NCBI RefSeq assembly: GCF_900116905.1
Contig: NZ_FPCG01000003.1
Coordinates: 1 to 64,000 of the forward strand
Source of the DNA: Micrococcus terreus
GTDB taxonomy: Bacteria; Actinomycetota; Actinomycetes; Actinomycetales; Micrococcaceae
Direction: 5' to 3'
DNA length: 64,000 bases
Both the position numbers and the translations under genes were made by a program. The notes under the pieces are model-generated. The model saw only the letters and a list, made by a program, of their open reading frames with translations, searched no databases and was not told where the DNA came from. Numbering within the stretch: the stretch's first letter is position 1; each line of letters starts with the position of its first letter. Shown here in pieces: positions 1 to 7,948 of this stretch.

Positions 1-332
1 GCACCGTGAAGGGCTCCCAGCACTACCCCGGAGTCTTCCAAGACATCGACCACGCCCAGACCTGGGTCACGGACTGGGTCTGCTGGTACAACACCGAACA
101 CCGCCATTCCGCTCTGGCCGGATACACCCCAGCCTCCATGCACGACGGGAGCTGGACACAGCAGGCGGCGGCCCGGCAGCAAGCCATGCACGCTCACTAC
201 CGGGCACATCCACGCCGCTACCGCCAGGAACCAACCGTCCTGACCCCACCAGCTCGGGCCACGATCAATCTCGCCAACGACGGCTCCCGACTGAAGCTAC
301 CCCCGACCATTCACACCCTCATATCCCACTAA
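1..332 (+). CDS. IS3-family transposase (OrfB), C-terminal fragment
   Basis: The reading frame is already open at the window edge, so only the C-terminal ~110 residues of a DDE transposase are present. The segment WYNTEHRHSALAGYTP is the conserved end of the IS3/IS150-type integrase core (rve). It is followed by the basic tail common in these enzymes, with residues such as HAHYRAHPRRYR. The catalytic DDE residues must lie upstream of the window. The GTG at position 6 is an internal codon, not a start. The family call is firm; the subgroup is not determined. The frame looks intact to its TAA stop, so nothing here shows that the element is dead. Confidence 0.85.
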   Translation, partial: TVKGSQHYPGVFQDIDHAQTWVTDWVCWYNTEHRHSALAGYTPASMHDGSWTQQAAARQQAMHAHYRAHPRRYRQEPTVLTPPARATINLANDGSRLKLPPTIHTLISH

Positions 333-352
333 CGGTTCACAACAGGTTGACA
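1..352 (+). mobile_element. Right end of an IS3-type insertion sequence
   Basis: The transposase stop at 330-332 is followed within 20 bp by TTGACA (347-352). Read on the minus strand the end is TGTCAACCTGTTGTGAACC, beginning with the 5'-TG typical of IS3-family inverted repeats. The left end is outside the window, so the boundary at 352 is inferred. Just beyond it lies half of a palindrome that occurs complete elsewhere in the window (371-389). Confidence 0.5.
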
Positions 353-370
353 CCCGTCGAAAGCAGCCGA

Positions 371-389
371 TGAGAGTGATAACTGACCT
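371..389 (+). repeat. Half copy of the 58-bp palindrome family
   Basis: The arm GTGATAACTGACCT is identical to the right arm of the complete palindromes at 3531-3588 and 13910-13967. The matching left arm (AGGTCAGTTATCAC) is missing. The IS end lies directly upstream, which suggests the insertion disrupted or displaced the left half. Confidence 0.6.
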
Positions 390-413
390 CCAGATGCGAA
401 GTGAGGGCGGCGC

Positions 414-1994
414 CTACTTCTTCCGGTACAGCGCCTTGCGCTGGTACCGCGGCTCGGAGGTGACCAGGACCCCCAGCGAACGGAAGATGCCCTCGTCCAC
501 CGGGCCCAGGATCGTGGTGGTGTGCACATCGCAGCCCCGCAGGTTGGCGAGCTGACCGAGGGCGCGGCGGGCGTCGTCGTTGGATCCTGCCGAGACGGAC
601 AGCGCGATCAGCACCTCATCTGTGTGCAGGCGCGGATTGCGTGAGCCGAGGTGCTCGGTCTTCAGGGTCTGGATCGGCTCGATCGACTCCGGCGAGAGCA
701 GGTGCACGTCATCGTCGATCCCGGCCAGCTGCTTGAGCGCGTTGAGCACCATGGCCGCCGAACAGCCCAGCAGCTCGGTGGTCTTGCCCGTCACGATGCG
801 CCCGTCCGCCAGCTCCATGGCCGAACCCGGCTCACCGGTGCGCTCCTCCACGGCCACGGCAGGCCCGACGACGGCCCGATCCTCAGGCGTGCATTCCGCC
901 TTGGCCATCACGATGGCGATGCGTTCGGAGGCATCCGCGTCCCGCTCGGACTCCCGCTCCTCCACGAGCGCCTTGTAGTAGCGGCGGATGATCTCCTGAC
1001 GGGAGGCGTCCCGGCAGACCTCGTCGTCCACGATGCACCGTCCCACCAGGTTCACGCCCATGTCCGTGGGGGACTCGTACGGGGAGGAGCCGGTGAGCTG
1101 GATCAGCAGGGCCTTGAGCAGCGGGAAGACCTCCACGTCCCGGTTGTAGTTGGTGGCCTGCTCGCCGTACGCGCTCAGATGGAACGGGTCGATCAGGTTC
1201 ACGTCATCCAGGTCTGCCGTGGCCGCCTCGTACGCCAGGTTGACCGGGTGCTCCAACGGGAGGTTCCAGATGGGGAAGGTCTCGAACTTGGCGTACCCGG
1301 AGGCCACCCCGCGCTGGTGGTCGTGATAGATCTGCGAGAGGCAGGTGGCCAGCTTGCCCGAGCCCGGACCCGGCGCCGTCACCACGATCAGATCGCGCGT
1401 GGTCTCCGAGTACTCGTTCTGCCCGAAGCCCTCCTCGGAGACGATCCGCGCCGTGTCCTGCGGGTATCCCGGGATCACCCGGTGCCGCGCGACCTTCAGG
1501 CCCAGCCGGGTCAACCGCTCCCCGAACGCGTGCGCCACGTGGTTGGACTCCTCCAACTGGGTCATCACCACGTGCTCCACCAGGAACCCGCGCTCGCGGA
1601 AGACATCCACCAGGCGCAGCACGTCCTCCTCGTAGGGGATGCCCAGGTCCGCGCGCACCTTCTGCCGCTCCAGGTCCTTGGCGTTGATGCACACCATGAT
1701 CTCCAGCTCGTCCGCGAGCCGCTCGAGCATGGCGATCTTGTTGTCCGGCGTGAACCCCGGCAGGACGCGGGAGGCGTGGAAGTCGTCGAAGAGCTTGCCG
1801 CCCATCTCCAGGTAGAGCTTGCCGCCGATCCGCTCGCGCCGCTCCTGGATGTGCCGCGACTGCAGCTCGATGTACCGCTCCCGGTCGAACCCGACCGGCC
1901 GTGCTGGGCCCGTGAGGTGAGGCGCGGCCTCCGCGGCGGGGTCAGTGGGGGTCTGGACGGCGGGGGAGGAAGGCTGGCTGCTCACCCCCACCAC
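414..1994 (-). CDS. DUF1846 family protein
   Basis: This 526-residue protein matches the DUF1846 family in length and sequence. Recognisable blocks are [15 protein letters not shown] near residue 60, [19 protein letters not shown] near 115-135, and the glycine-rich loop [17 protein letters not shown] around 205. The last resembles a nucleotide-binding P-loop and is a hallmark of the family. The family is cytoplasmic and its biochemical role is unsettled. The N-terminal ~30 residues (rich in Ser, Pro and Ala) are probably a disordered leader. The gene stands alone, transcribed toward the IS end and divergent from the HTH/nucleotidyltransferase module. The start at 1994 gives the full family N-terminus plus this leader; a later start is possible. 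Confidence 0.85.
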   Translation of the reverse strand: MVGVSSQPSSPAVQTPTDPAAEAAPHLTGPARPVGFDRERYIELQSRHIQERRERIGGKLYLEMGGKLFDDFHASRVLPGFTPDNKIAMLERLADELEIMVCINAKDLERQKVRADLGIPYEEDVLRLVDVFRERGFLVEHVVMTQLEESNHVAHAFGERLTRLGLKVARHRVIPGYPQDTARIVSEEGFGQNEYSETTRDLIVVTAPGPGSGKLATCLSQIYHDHQRGVASGYAKFETFPIWNLPLEHPVNLAYEAATADLDDVNLIDPFHLSAYGEQATNYNRDVEVFPLLKALLIQLTGSSPYESPTDMGVNLVGRCIVDDEVCRDASRQEIIRRYYKALVEERESERDADASERIAIVMAKAECTPEDRAVVGPAVAVEERTGEPGSAMELADGRIVTGKTTELLGCSAAMVLNALKQLAGIDDDVHLLSPESIEPIQTLKTEHLGSRNPRLHTDEVLIALSVSAGSNDDARRALGQLANLRGCDVHTTTILGPVDEGIFRSLGVLVTSEPRYQRKALYRKK

Positions 1995-2046
1995 GGTAGT
2001 CCAGGTGGGTGGGTCACCGAGGGTGAGATTCCCGACGACGAGTATG

Positions 2047-2073
2047 TACTAATAGGTCCGCTCTCGGTAGTAT
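2047..2073 (+). promoter_or_regulatory. Candidate leaderless promoter with inverted repeat
   Basis: A TAGTAT -10-like hexamer at 2068-2073 ends six bases before the ATG at 2080, so a transcript would begin at or next to the start codon (leaderless). An inverted repeat TACTA (2047-2051) / TAGTA (2068-2072) spans the promoter and could be an autoregulatory operator for the HTH protein it drives. This is inferred from sequence only. Confidence 0.35.
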
Positions 2074-2079
2074 TGATGC

Positions 2080-2757
2080 ATGTTGACCACCGGAGAGGTC
2101 GCAGCGCGACTCGAGGTATCGGAGCGCGAAGTCAGGCGGCTTGCCGCGCGTGGAGTGCTGTCTTCAAGGAGGATCGGCGGTGCACATGTCTTCGATCCCG
2201 CTGACGTGGCCAGGGTGGCGCGACAGTCCCGCAGCCCGGGCAGGCTGTGGTCTGCGCGCACTGCCTGGGCGGCCCTTGAACTGCTCACCGGACTGGACAC
2301 GGACTTGGTGGATCAGCCTCGGAGGTCCCGGCTCAAGCAGCGGCTGCGGAGCCTTGACCCAGAGCGGCTCCACCGTCTGGCCGCCCACCGAGCGGAGGTC
2401 TTTCGGTTTCACGCCAGTGAGAGAGGTGCGTCTCGCCTGCGCCAGATGGTGACACCCACTGGCGTGAGCTCCCTCGAAGATGATCACGAGGCGCGTCAGT
2501 TCGGTCTGGTGCAAAGCGCCGAGTCACGGCGAGTCGATGGCTACACCCGTGGCCCGCTGGATGACATCGTCAGGCGGTGCAGGCTCGTGTTGAATGCGGG
2601 AGGCAATGCGACGGTTCGGGCCCTGCCAGCCGGCCTGAGGGTCGATCATCTTCTGGGGACACTGCCGGTGGTCGCTGTGGACCTGATGGATTCCGAGGAT
2701 GTCCGGGAGCGAAGCAGTGGTCGAGACATGCTGGAGAGGTTGACCCGTGAACTCTGA
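2080..2757 (+). CDS. MerR/excisionase-type helix-turn-helix protein, putative antitoxin
   Basis: This 225-residue protein starts directly with an excisionase/MerR-like winged HTH (LTTGEVAARLEVSEREVRRL, residues 2-21), followed by a wing with GGAHVFDPADVARVAR. The remainder is a basic alpha-helical region I do not recognise. It overlaps the next gene by 11 bp, so the two are probably translated together. A DNA-binding protein encoded just ahead of a nucleotidyltransferase is the layout of AbiEi/AbiEii-like type IV toxin-antitoxin pairs. On that basis it is a likely antitoxin and autorepressor, though its HTH is not the usual AbiEi type. Base composition is visibly less GC-rich than flanking genes, which suggests transfer. 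Confidence 0.6.
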   Translation: MLTTGEVAARLEVSEREVRRLAARGVLSSRRIGGAHVFDPADVARVARQSRSPGRLWSARTAWAALELLTGLDTDLVDQPRRSRLKQRLRSLDPERLHRLAAHRAEVFRFHASERGASRLRQMVTPTGVSSLEDDHEARQFGLVQSAESRRVDGYTRGPLDDIVRRCRLVLNAGGNATVRALPAGLRVDHLLGTLPVVAVDLMDSEDVRERSSGRDMLERLTREL

Positions 2758-3496
2758 TTTCGGTCGACCAGTCGTCCCCGTGGACGGCGGTCATTGGCCG
2801 TTTCCCTGGCCCGCCGACTTCGAGTTGGAGAACACGGTCGGCAGTCAGCACTGGTCTCTCATCGGCGGGCTGATGGTCCAGTATGTCAACGACATGGAGC
2901 CGACCAGGGCCACCACGGACATCGACACGCTGGTTCACGTGGAGATCGAGAACCAGGGGAGTCTCAATGCCTTGACATCGGGGCTGCGGAAACTCGGCTA
3001 CACAGCGGTGCCCAGGCTCGACTCACGTCAACCAGTGCATCGATTCCGGCGAAAGGACGGTGCTGGAGAGACGCAGGTCGATTTCCTGGTGGCCGACCAC
3101 GTTGCACCACGGGTGCTGGACCGGCTGCGACCTCCGACGCCGGTGGAAGCACCCGGAGGGACCAACGCACTGTCTAGGACTCAAGTCTTTGAGGTGACTC
3201 ATGAGACAGGGATGTCTCGCATCTCCACACCTGACATCGTCGGTGCACTGGTCCTCAAGAGTGAGGCGTATCGGGTTGACTCGCGTGACAGGGAACGACA
3301 TCTGATGGATGCGGTCACCTTGGCCTTACTCCTTGACGGCGAGAACTCTGGGCCACCGCTGCATGGCACAGCTTCTCGACGCATGAGGCGACTGATCAGG
3401 CGACTTGATGACCCACGAGCCTGCGACCGTGCCGGACTGGACCGGGACGATGTGAGCGATGCGATCATCGCGCTGGAAGACCTGCTGGACGGGTAG
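2747..3496 (+). CDS. Nucleotidyltransferase-fold protein, putative AbiEii-like toxin
   Basis: This 249-residue protein carries the polymerase-beta nucleotidyltransferase signature. It has the GG pair in SLIGGLMVQY (Gly40-Gly41), then the metal-binding Asp pair in TTDIDTLV (Asp58, Asp60) and a third acidic residue in TQVDFLVAD (Asp112). These are the residues expected for an active NTase of the minimal/AbiEii type. The upstream 11-bp overlap with an HTH gene supports a toxin-antitoxin or abortive-infection module. Known AbiEii-type enzymes inhibit growth by nucleotidylating RNA; whether this one does is inferred from fold and context. The ATG at 2747 was chosen because it precedes the fold by a plausible ~35 residues. 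Confidence 0.65.
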   Translation: MNSDFGRPVVPVDGGHWPFPWPADFELENTVGSQHWSLIGGLMVQYVNDMEPTRATTDIDTLVHVEIENQGSLNALTSGLRKLGYTAVPRLDSRQPVHRFRRKDGAGETQVDFLVADHVAPRVLDRLRPPTPVEAPGGTNALSRTQVFEVTHETGMSRISTPDIVGALVLKSEAYRVDSRDRERHLMDAVTLALLLDGENSGPPLHGTASRRMRRLIRRLDDPRACDRAGLDRDDVSDAIIALEDLLDG

Positions 3497-3530
3497 ACCC
3501 GGTCAGCATCCCCCGCCCCTTGTCATCCCG

Positions 3531-3588
3531 AGGTCAGTTATCACCCGCAAGCGCCCGATTCGGGGGCTATGGGGGTGATAACTGACCT
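3531..3588. repeat. 58-bp intergenic palindrome, complete copy
   Basis: The arms AGGTCAGTTATCACCC and GGGTGATAACTGACCT are perfect inverted repeats. They enclose an inner GC hairpin (GCGCCCG / CGGGGGC type) so that the element can fold along its whole length. It sits between two convergent genes, suggesting a bidirectional terminator or REP-like element. The stop codon and last residues of the minus-strand gene (3567-4004) lie inside it. Confidence 0.8.
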
Positions 3589-4004
3589 GCAGGTGCCGCG
3601 GAGAGGGGAGTGCGCCGCAGGGCCACGGCGCAGACGACGGCGACGGTCAGCTCCAGGGCGATGATGCCCACCATGAGCGCGCCGCCCTCACCGTGCCCGG
3701 CGGCAGCACCGTGCCCGTGATGTCCACCCGTCAGTCCAGGCGGTCCTGCCAGCAGTGCGCCGTGCAGCACGGCCATGGTGACGGCCATCGCCCACAGGTG
3801 CATCACCGGCGGACGATGGAACCTCCGCCCGGAGCGCCACACATGCAGCGCGCACAGGGCACACCACCCGGTCATCACCACCATCAGCGTGGTGATGACC
3901 GGATCGTGGTGTCCCATGGCGAACATGACCACGTGCAAGGGGACCGCGGCCAGTGCCAGGGTGGCCGCTGCCCGGGCCGCCCAGGTCCGCAGGGAGGCAC
4001 TCAT
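3567..4004 (-). CDS. Small membrane protein with His-rich loop, downstream of amine oxidase
   Basis: This 145-residue protein begins MSASLRTWAARAAAT at 4004, 14 bp after the amine oxidase stop, so the two form an operon. Four hydrophobic segments are visible (about residues 8-28, 34-50, 63-83 and 104-122). Between the last two is a His-rich loop, GGHHGHGAAAGHGEGG, and there is a further HxxxH-like cluster (MGHH) after the first. I do not recognise a named family. The His-rich loop beside a copper enzyme suggests metal binding or copper supply, which is inference. The C-terminal residues GQLSPP and the stop are encoded by the 58-bp palindrome, so the original C-terminus may have been altered by it. 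A longer frame runs upstream into the oxidase gene and was rejected. Confidence 0.6.
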   Translation of the reverse strand: MSASLRTWAARAAATLALAAVPLHVVMFAMGHHDPVITTLMVVMTGWCALCALHVWRSGRRFHRPPVMHLWAMAVTMAVLHGALLAGPPGLTGGHHGHGAAAGHGEGGALMVGIIALELTVAVVCAVALRRTPLSAAPAGQLSPP

Positions 4005-4018
4005 GGTGAGGTGGGCGC

Positions 4019-5965
4019 TCAGTGGCAGGAGCCGCCGTCGTGCTTCTGGCCTGTCTTTCCGGGTGCGCCGCCTGCCGGGGCGCAGTGACCGGGCTTCGGC
4101 GCGGGAACGTCTAGCACGGGAGAGCGGTCGAAGAAGCCCTCCGGGCGCAGGCGGAAGCCCACGTGGTCCACGGGCATGATCGGCCAGTCCTCCACCCGCG
4201 GGAAGTGGGTCAGCCCGAAGGTGTGCCAGACCACGATCTGCTCGCCGTCCACCGAACGGTCCTGGGCGATCCACTCCGGCAGGCCACCGTCCCCGGCGTG
4301 CTGGTTGGGAAAGTCGCCGGTGGGGTAGCGCTCGTCCTCCTCATACTGGGAGACCCACAGCGCCTTGGAGGCGAACGTCGCGCGCTTGTAGATCGACGAG
4401 CCCTCCGCCGCGAGCAGGGTGGGCTGCCCCTCCGGATGCAGCTTGTAGCCCACCGGCTGGCCCAGACGGTTGGTGGACTCCGCACTGGAGACCACCCAGG
4501 TCCGGCCCACAGACATGTCCGCATCACGCACGGCCTGCTGTTCCGTGGACAGCACCGTGCGCTTGCGCGTGAAGGCGTTGCCGCGGGGATTGGTGTCCGA
4601 GATCGGCAGCCGCACGGCGTCCTCCTCCTCCACCCGGCACGGTCCGCCGTCCAGGGCGAAGTCCAGCCGTGCCGAGAACAGGTGCTGGTGGAACGGTGCG
4701 CCCAGCCCCGGGGCCATCTCCGAGGCGAAGTCCGTGGGCCCGTCCGGCAGAGCAGAGGTGAAGACCACGCCGGTGGCCTTGGCCTCGAACTCGATGGTGC
4801 CGTCCAGGTAGAGGTACCAGTAGAAGCCGTAGTCGTAGTTGCCCACCGTGGTGAAGAAGGAGATCACCAGGCGGCGGTTGCGGCGGGTGTAGTCGATCCC
4901 GCTCCACAGGTCCGAGTGCTTGGAGAGGATCGACCAGTCCTCCTCGTGCATGCAGATGCCGTTGGTGATCTCGCGCGGCTCTCCGCGTCCGGTCACCACG
5001 GTGGGGGAGAGGTAGGTGATCTCGCCCAGGCAGTCGCAGCCCAGCTCCAGGGAGTTCGCCCACTGGCCCACGAGGTACTCACCGGTGTCGAAGTAGTTCT
5101 GCCAGGACCGCACCGGGGAGGGATCGCCGTAGGGCACCACCATCTCCGCGATCGCCGCCCGGTCCAGGATCCGGCGGGTGCGCTCGCCGTCCTGGAAGGA
5201 GATGTTGTGCAGGACCAGTCCCTCGCGCATGTCGAAGCCCACGTCCAGGCTCCAGCGCTCCCACTCCACGTGGTTGCCGCCTGTCACGGTGAAGGAGGGT
5301 CCCTCCGGCTGGGTGATGGAGATCGGCTTCTGGCTGGTGCGCAGCGGGCCGGTCAGCTCCGGGTCGGTGTAGTTGCCGTGCTCCCGTGGGACGGGCATGA
5401 CCTCCAGGTCCAGGATCTGGTCCACGCTGTTGTTCGTCACGTCCACATAGGCCACCAGGCCGTCGATGGGGTGCGCCCAGGCGGAGTCCTGCTCATGGGT
5501 CTGCAGGAACGCCAGTCCGCGCAGGATCCGCCGCCCCTTCTCCTCGGGGTACTCGAACACTCCGGCGGACAGCGGTGCCACGCGCACCTGCTCCACCTGC
5601 AGGCCACGCTTCTCCAGGGCGGCCAACCACTCCGGGTGGGTGGAGAGGATGCGCTCGACCGCCTCGAACTCCTCCTCCAGCACGGGCAGCTCACCGGTCT
5701 GGGAGGTGTCCAGTTCGGTGTTCGAGACGACCCTCTGATCGGTGGCCGAGACCACCACATCGCGGGTCGGTCCCCCGTCCACGTCCAGCAGGAACACGCG
5801 GAACCGGCGGTCCACGGGCTGATCTGCAGGAGTGTCGCGGGCCGGTTCCACCAGCCCCAGGTAGGCCATGCGGGCGGACTCGGGGAAGAGCCCCTCCCGC
5901 TCGAGCACGGTGCGGACGGTGGAGATCTCCTCGGGAGACTGCAGGCTGAAGGCAGAGGTGGTCAT
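4019..5965 (-). CDS. Copper-containing primary-amine oxidase
   Basis: This 648-residue enzyme oxidatively deaminates primary amines to aldehydes, with release of H2O2 and ammonia. All hallmarks of the TPQ/copper family are present. The cofactor precursor Tyr377 lies in [11 protein letters not shown], the catalytic base Asp293 in [10 protein letters not shown], and the copper ligands His426 and His428 in APFHQHLFS and His587 in [12 protein letters not shown]. There is no signal peptide, so it is probably cytoplasmic, as in Arthrobacter enzymes. The start ATG (5965) follows a GAAGGA ribosome-binding site; the longer upstream frame has no support. Neighbouring FeaR-like regulator, permease and aldehyde dehydrogenase genes suggest tyramine, phenylethylamine or a similar aromatic or short amine as substrate. 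The C-terminus ends in a His/Cys/Gly tail (KHDGGSCH). Confidence 0.93.
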   Translation of the reverse strand: MTTSAFSLQSPEEISTVRTVLEREGLFPESARMAYLGLVEPARDTPADQPVDRRFRVFLLDVDGGPTRDVVVSATDQRVVSNTELDTSQTGELPVLEEEFEAVERILSTHPEWLAALEKRGLQVEQVRVAPLSAGVFEYPEEKGRRILRGLAFLQTHEQDSAWAHPIDGLVAYVDVTNNSVDQILDLEVMPVPREHGNYTDPELTGPLRTSQKPISITQPEGPSFTVTGGNHVEWERWSLDVGFDMREGLVLHNISFQDGERTRRILDRAAIAEMVVPYGDPSPVRSWQNYFDTGEYLVGQWANSLELGCDCLGEITYLSPTVVTGRGEPREITNGICMHEEDWSILSKHSDLWSGIDYTRRNRRLVISFFTTVGNYDYGFYWYLYLDGTIEFEAKATGVVFTSALPDGPTDFASEMAPGLGAPFHQHLFSARLDFALDGGPCRVEEEDAVRLPISDTNPRGNAFTRKRTVLSTEQQAVRDADMSVGRTWVVSSAESTNRLGQPVGYKLHPEGQPTLLAAEGSSIYKRATFASKALWVSQYEEDERYPTGDFPNQHAGDGGLPEWIAQDRSVDGEQIVVWHTFGLTHFPRVEDWPIMPVDHVGFRLRPEGFFDRSPVLDVPAPKPGHCAPAGGAPGKTGQKHDGGSCH

Positions 5966-6022
5966 GGAGGGGTCCTTCGTGAGGGCGGGGGGTGGTGTGC
6001 TGTGATTCAGGGCACATGTATA

Positions 6023-6036
6023 TCTACAGGTGTAGA
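6023..6036. promoter_or_regulatory. Candidate operator TCTACA-GG-TGTAGA
   Basis: A perfect dyad TCTACAGGTGTAGA lies in the divergent gap between the amine oxidase gene and the tetR gene, about 58 bp upstream of the oxidase start. A half-site TCTACA recurs at 6769-6774, just ahead of the araC-type gene. The position fits binding by the TetR protein encoded alongside. Confidence 0.45.
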
Positions 6037-6152
6037 CAATAAGCACGACGACGGCCGGCTGGCAAGACGTGGCCGATGGCGATTCCTGCCAGAATGGCGG
6101 GAGAGGCCAGGGCCGGGTGTCCGGCCGCAGGTGAGCGCAGGGGGGAGGGGCG

Positions 6153-6743
6153 ATGCCCAAGATCGTGGACCATGACCAGCGCCGGCAGGAACTGGTGGAG
6201 ACCACGTGGCGGATCATCGCCCGGCGGGGGCTGTCCGGCGCGACCATGCGGCAGATCGCCCATGAGGCCGGCTACGCCAACGGTGCGTTGAAGCCCTATT
6301 TCGCCACCAAGGACGAGCTGCTCGAAGCGACGTACCAGCACGTGTTCGAACGCAGCGACCGGAGGATCGAAGAGGCGCTGCGGGGTCGGCGCGGGCTGCA
6401 GGCGCTGCGGGCCCTGTGCCTGGAGGTGCTGCCGGTCAGTCCGGACCTGGTGGACGAGGCCCGGCTGGTGATCGCCTTCTGGAACGGCGCCGCCCATGAT
6501 CCTGACGAGGCCGCCCTGGCCTCCGGCGCGCTGGACCGCTGGCGCTCGCGGATCCTGTCCACCCTGGACCAGGCGCAGACGGACGGGGAGCTGCGGGACG
6601 GGGTGGACCACGCGCGGGTGGCCGGGCTGCTGCTGGGGCAGCTGTTCGGCTCCCAGGTGACAGCGGTGGTGGACCCGGTCAGCTTCAACGGCGATCGGCT
6701 GGGCGAGCACCTGGACGGGCTGTTGGATCTGCTGCGGGCCTGA
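6153..6743 (+). CDS. TetR family transcriptional regulator
   Basis: This 196-residue protein has the TetR HTH at residues ~10-55 ([20 protein letters not shown], then [20 protein letters not shown]). An all-helical ligand-binding domain follows, typical in length and hydrophobic pattern. It is divergent from the amine oxidase gene and ~95 bp ahead of the araC-type gene in the same direction. It is therefore the probable repressor of one or both, perhaps through the TCTACA dyad at 6023. The inducer is unknown; an amine or aldehyde from the pathway is the obvious candidate. Confidence 0.88.
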   Translation: MPKIVDHDQRRQELVETTWRIIARRGLSGATMRQIAHEAGYANGALKPYFATKDELLEATYQHVFERSDRRIEEALRGRRGLQALRALCLEVLPVSPDLVDEARLVIAFWNGAAHDPDEAALASGALDRWRSRILSTLDQAQTDGELRDGVDHARVAGLLLGQLFGSQVTAVVDPVSFNGDRLGEHLDGLLDLLRA

Positions 6744-6838
6744 CCCGATGACGCCCCAGGGGTTTGCGTCTACAGTGGGAGAATGTGATGCGGACCACAG
6801 GCTGTCCGCGGACGGCATCCCAGTGTGAAGGAGTGGTC

Positions 6839-7837
6839 ATGCATCAGCATGCGCTCGCCCCCGACTTCGACTCCTGGTCCGAGGTCATCTCCGGCTCGTT
6901 CGTCCCCCTCGAGACCGAGACGGTCGGCCGCCCGGGCCCACGAGGCTTCCGCGGCTCGGTGGACCTGTACGACCTCGGCGACCTCGCCCTGTCCACCGTG
7001 AACGCCGCCCCGCACACCGTCCAGCGCACCGAGCGGCTGATCCAGGCCGGCGGCAACTCCCTGTACAAGCTCAGTCTCCAGCTCGCCGGGCGCGGACTGC
7101 TCATCCAGGACGGTCGAGAGGTGGTGCTCGAACCAGGCCGCATGGCCCTGTACGACACCTCCCGCCCGTACACCCTGACCTTCGACCGCTCCTTCTCCTG
7201 CTATGTGCTGATGTTCCCCCACGAGCAGCTGGAGCTACCGGCCGACCAGATGGAGCAGATCGGCCAGCTCACCGCCACCGATCTCGGCACCCTGCACGGC
7301 ATGGGCGGGATGATGGGCGGCTACCTGGACAACGCCCGCCGGGTGCTGCCCGGTGTGGACGAGACCGTCGGCGCCCGGCTGGTCCACCACGCCGTCGACC
7401 TGCTCGGCACCGTGGTGACCGACTCCCTGGGTGCCCGCGCTGAGGCAGCCGCACCTCAGCTGCCCTCCGCTCCGGGACCACACGCCTCCCGTGAGGCGGA
7501 CCGCGAACGGACGCGGGCCGACGTCGTGCGCTATGTGGAACAGCACCTGGCCGAACCGGACCTGGACCCGGCACGGATCGCCCGCGCGCACTTCATCTCC
7601 GTGCGCAGCCTGCACCAGCTCTTCGCCACCACCGAGACCACCGTGGGCGCTCTGATCCGGGACCGCCGGCTCGAGCGGTGCCGGGCCGAACTGGCCGATC
7701 CCGCCCACGCGCAGCGACCTGTGGCCGTGGTCGGGTCCCGCTGGGGATTCACCGACCCCGCGCACTTCTCCCGGGCTTTCCGCGACCGCTTCGGCGACTC
7801 GCCGGCACGGTACCGGCGCCTGGTGCTCGGCAGCTGA
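6839..7837 (+). CDS. AraC family regulator, FeaR-like
   Basis: This 332-residue protein has an N-terminal AraC-binding-like sensor (residues ~15-200) and a C-terminal AraC double HTH (~225-330). The second HTH shows the usual VAVVGSRWGFTDPAHFSRAF and FGDSPARYRR motifs. The same architecture is found in FeaR, which activates amine oxidase and aldehyde dehydrogenase genes in enterobacteria. Here the permease and aldehyde dehydrogenase follow directly and the oxidase lies upstream on the other strand, so it is the likely pathway activator. The ATG at 6839 follows GAAGGAG; an in-frame start 75 bp earlier lacks a comparable site. Confidence 0.85.
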   Translation: MHQHALAPDFDSWSEVISGSFVPLETETVGRPGPRGFRGSVDLYDLGDLALSTVNAAPHTVQRTERLIQAGGNSLYKLSLQLAGRGLLIQDGREVVLEPGRMALYDTSRPYTLTFDRSFSCYVLMFPHEQLELPADQMEQIGQLTATDLGTLHGMGGMMGGYLDNARRVLPGVDETVGARLVHHAVDLLGTVVTDSLGARAEAAAPQLPSAPGPHASREADRERTRADVVRYVEQHLAEPDLDPARIARAHFISVRSLHQLFATTETTVGALIRDRRLERCRAELADPAHAQRPVAVVGSRWGFTDPAHFSRAFRDRFGDSPARYRRLVLGS

Positions 7838-7948
7838 GGAGAGGAGCCTGCACGGACCGTCAACTGCTCTGCCCCGCCGGTCAATCCGATCCCTCCCCTG
7901 TGGGGCAGGGTGCTGAGCACACATCCGCATCTCCCTGAGGTGAACACC

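Noticed and set aside
651-2204. Long plus-strand frame opposite the DUF1846 gene
   Set aside because: Composition is dominated by Leu, Arg, His and Val with no domain; the minus-strand product is a clear family member.
4163-6175. 670-codon plus-strand frame opposite the amine oxidase gene
   Set aside because: Same antisense artefact; the minus strand encodes all catalytic and copper-binding residues of an amine oxidase.
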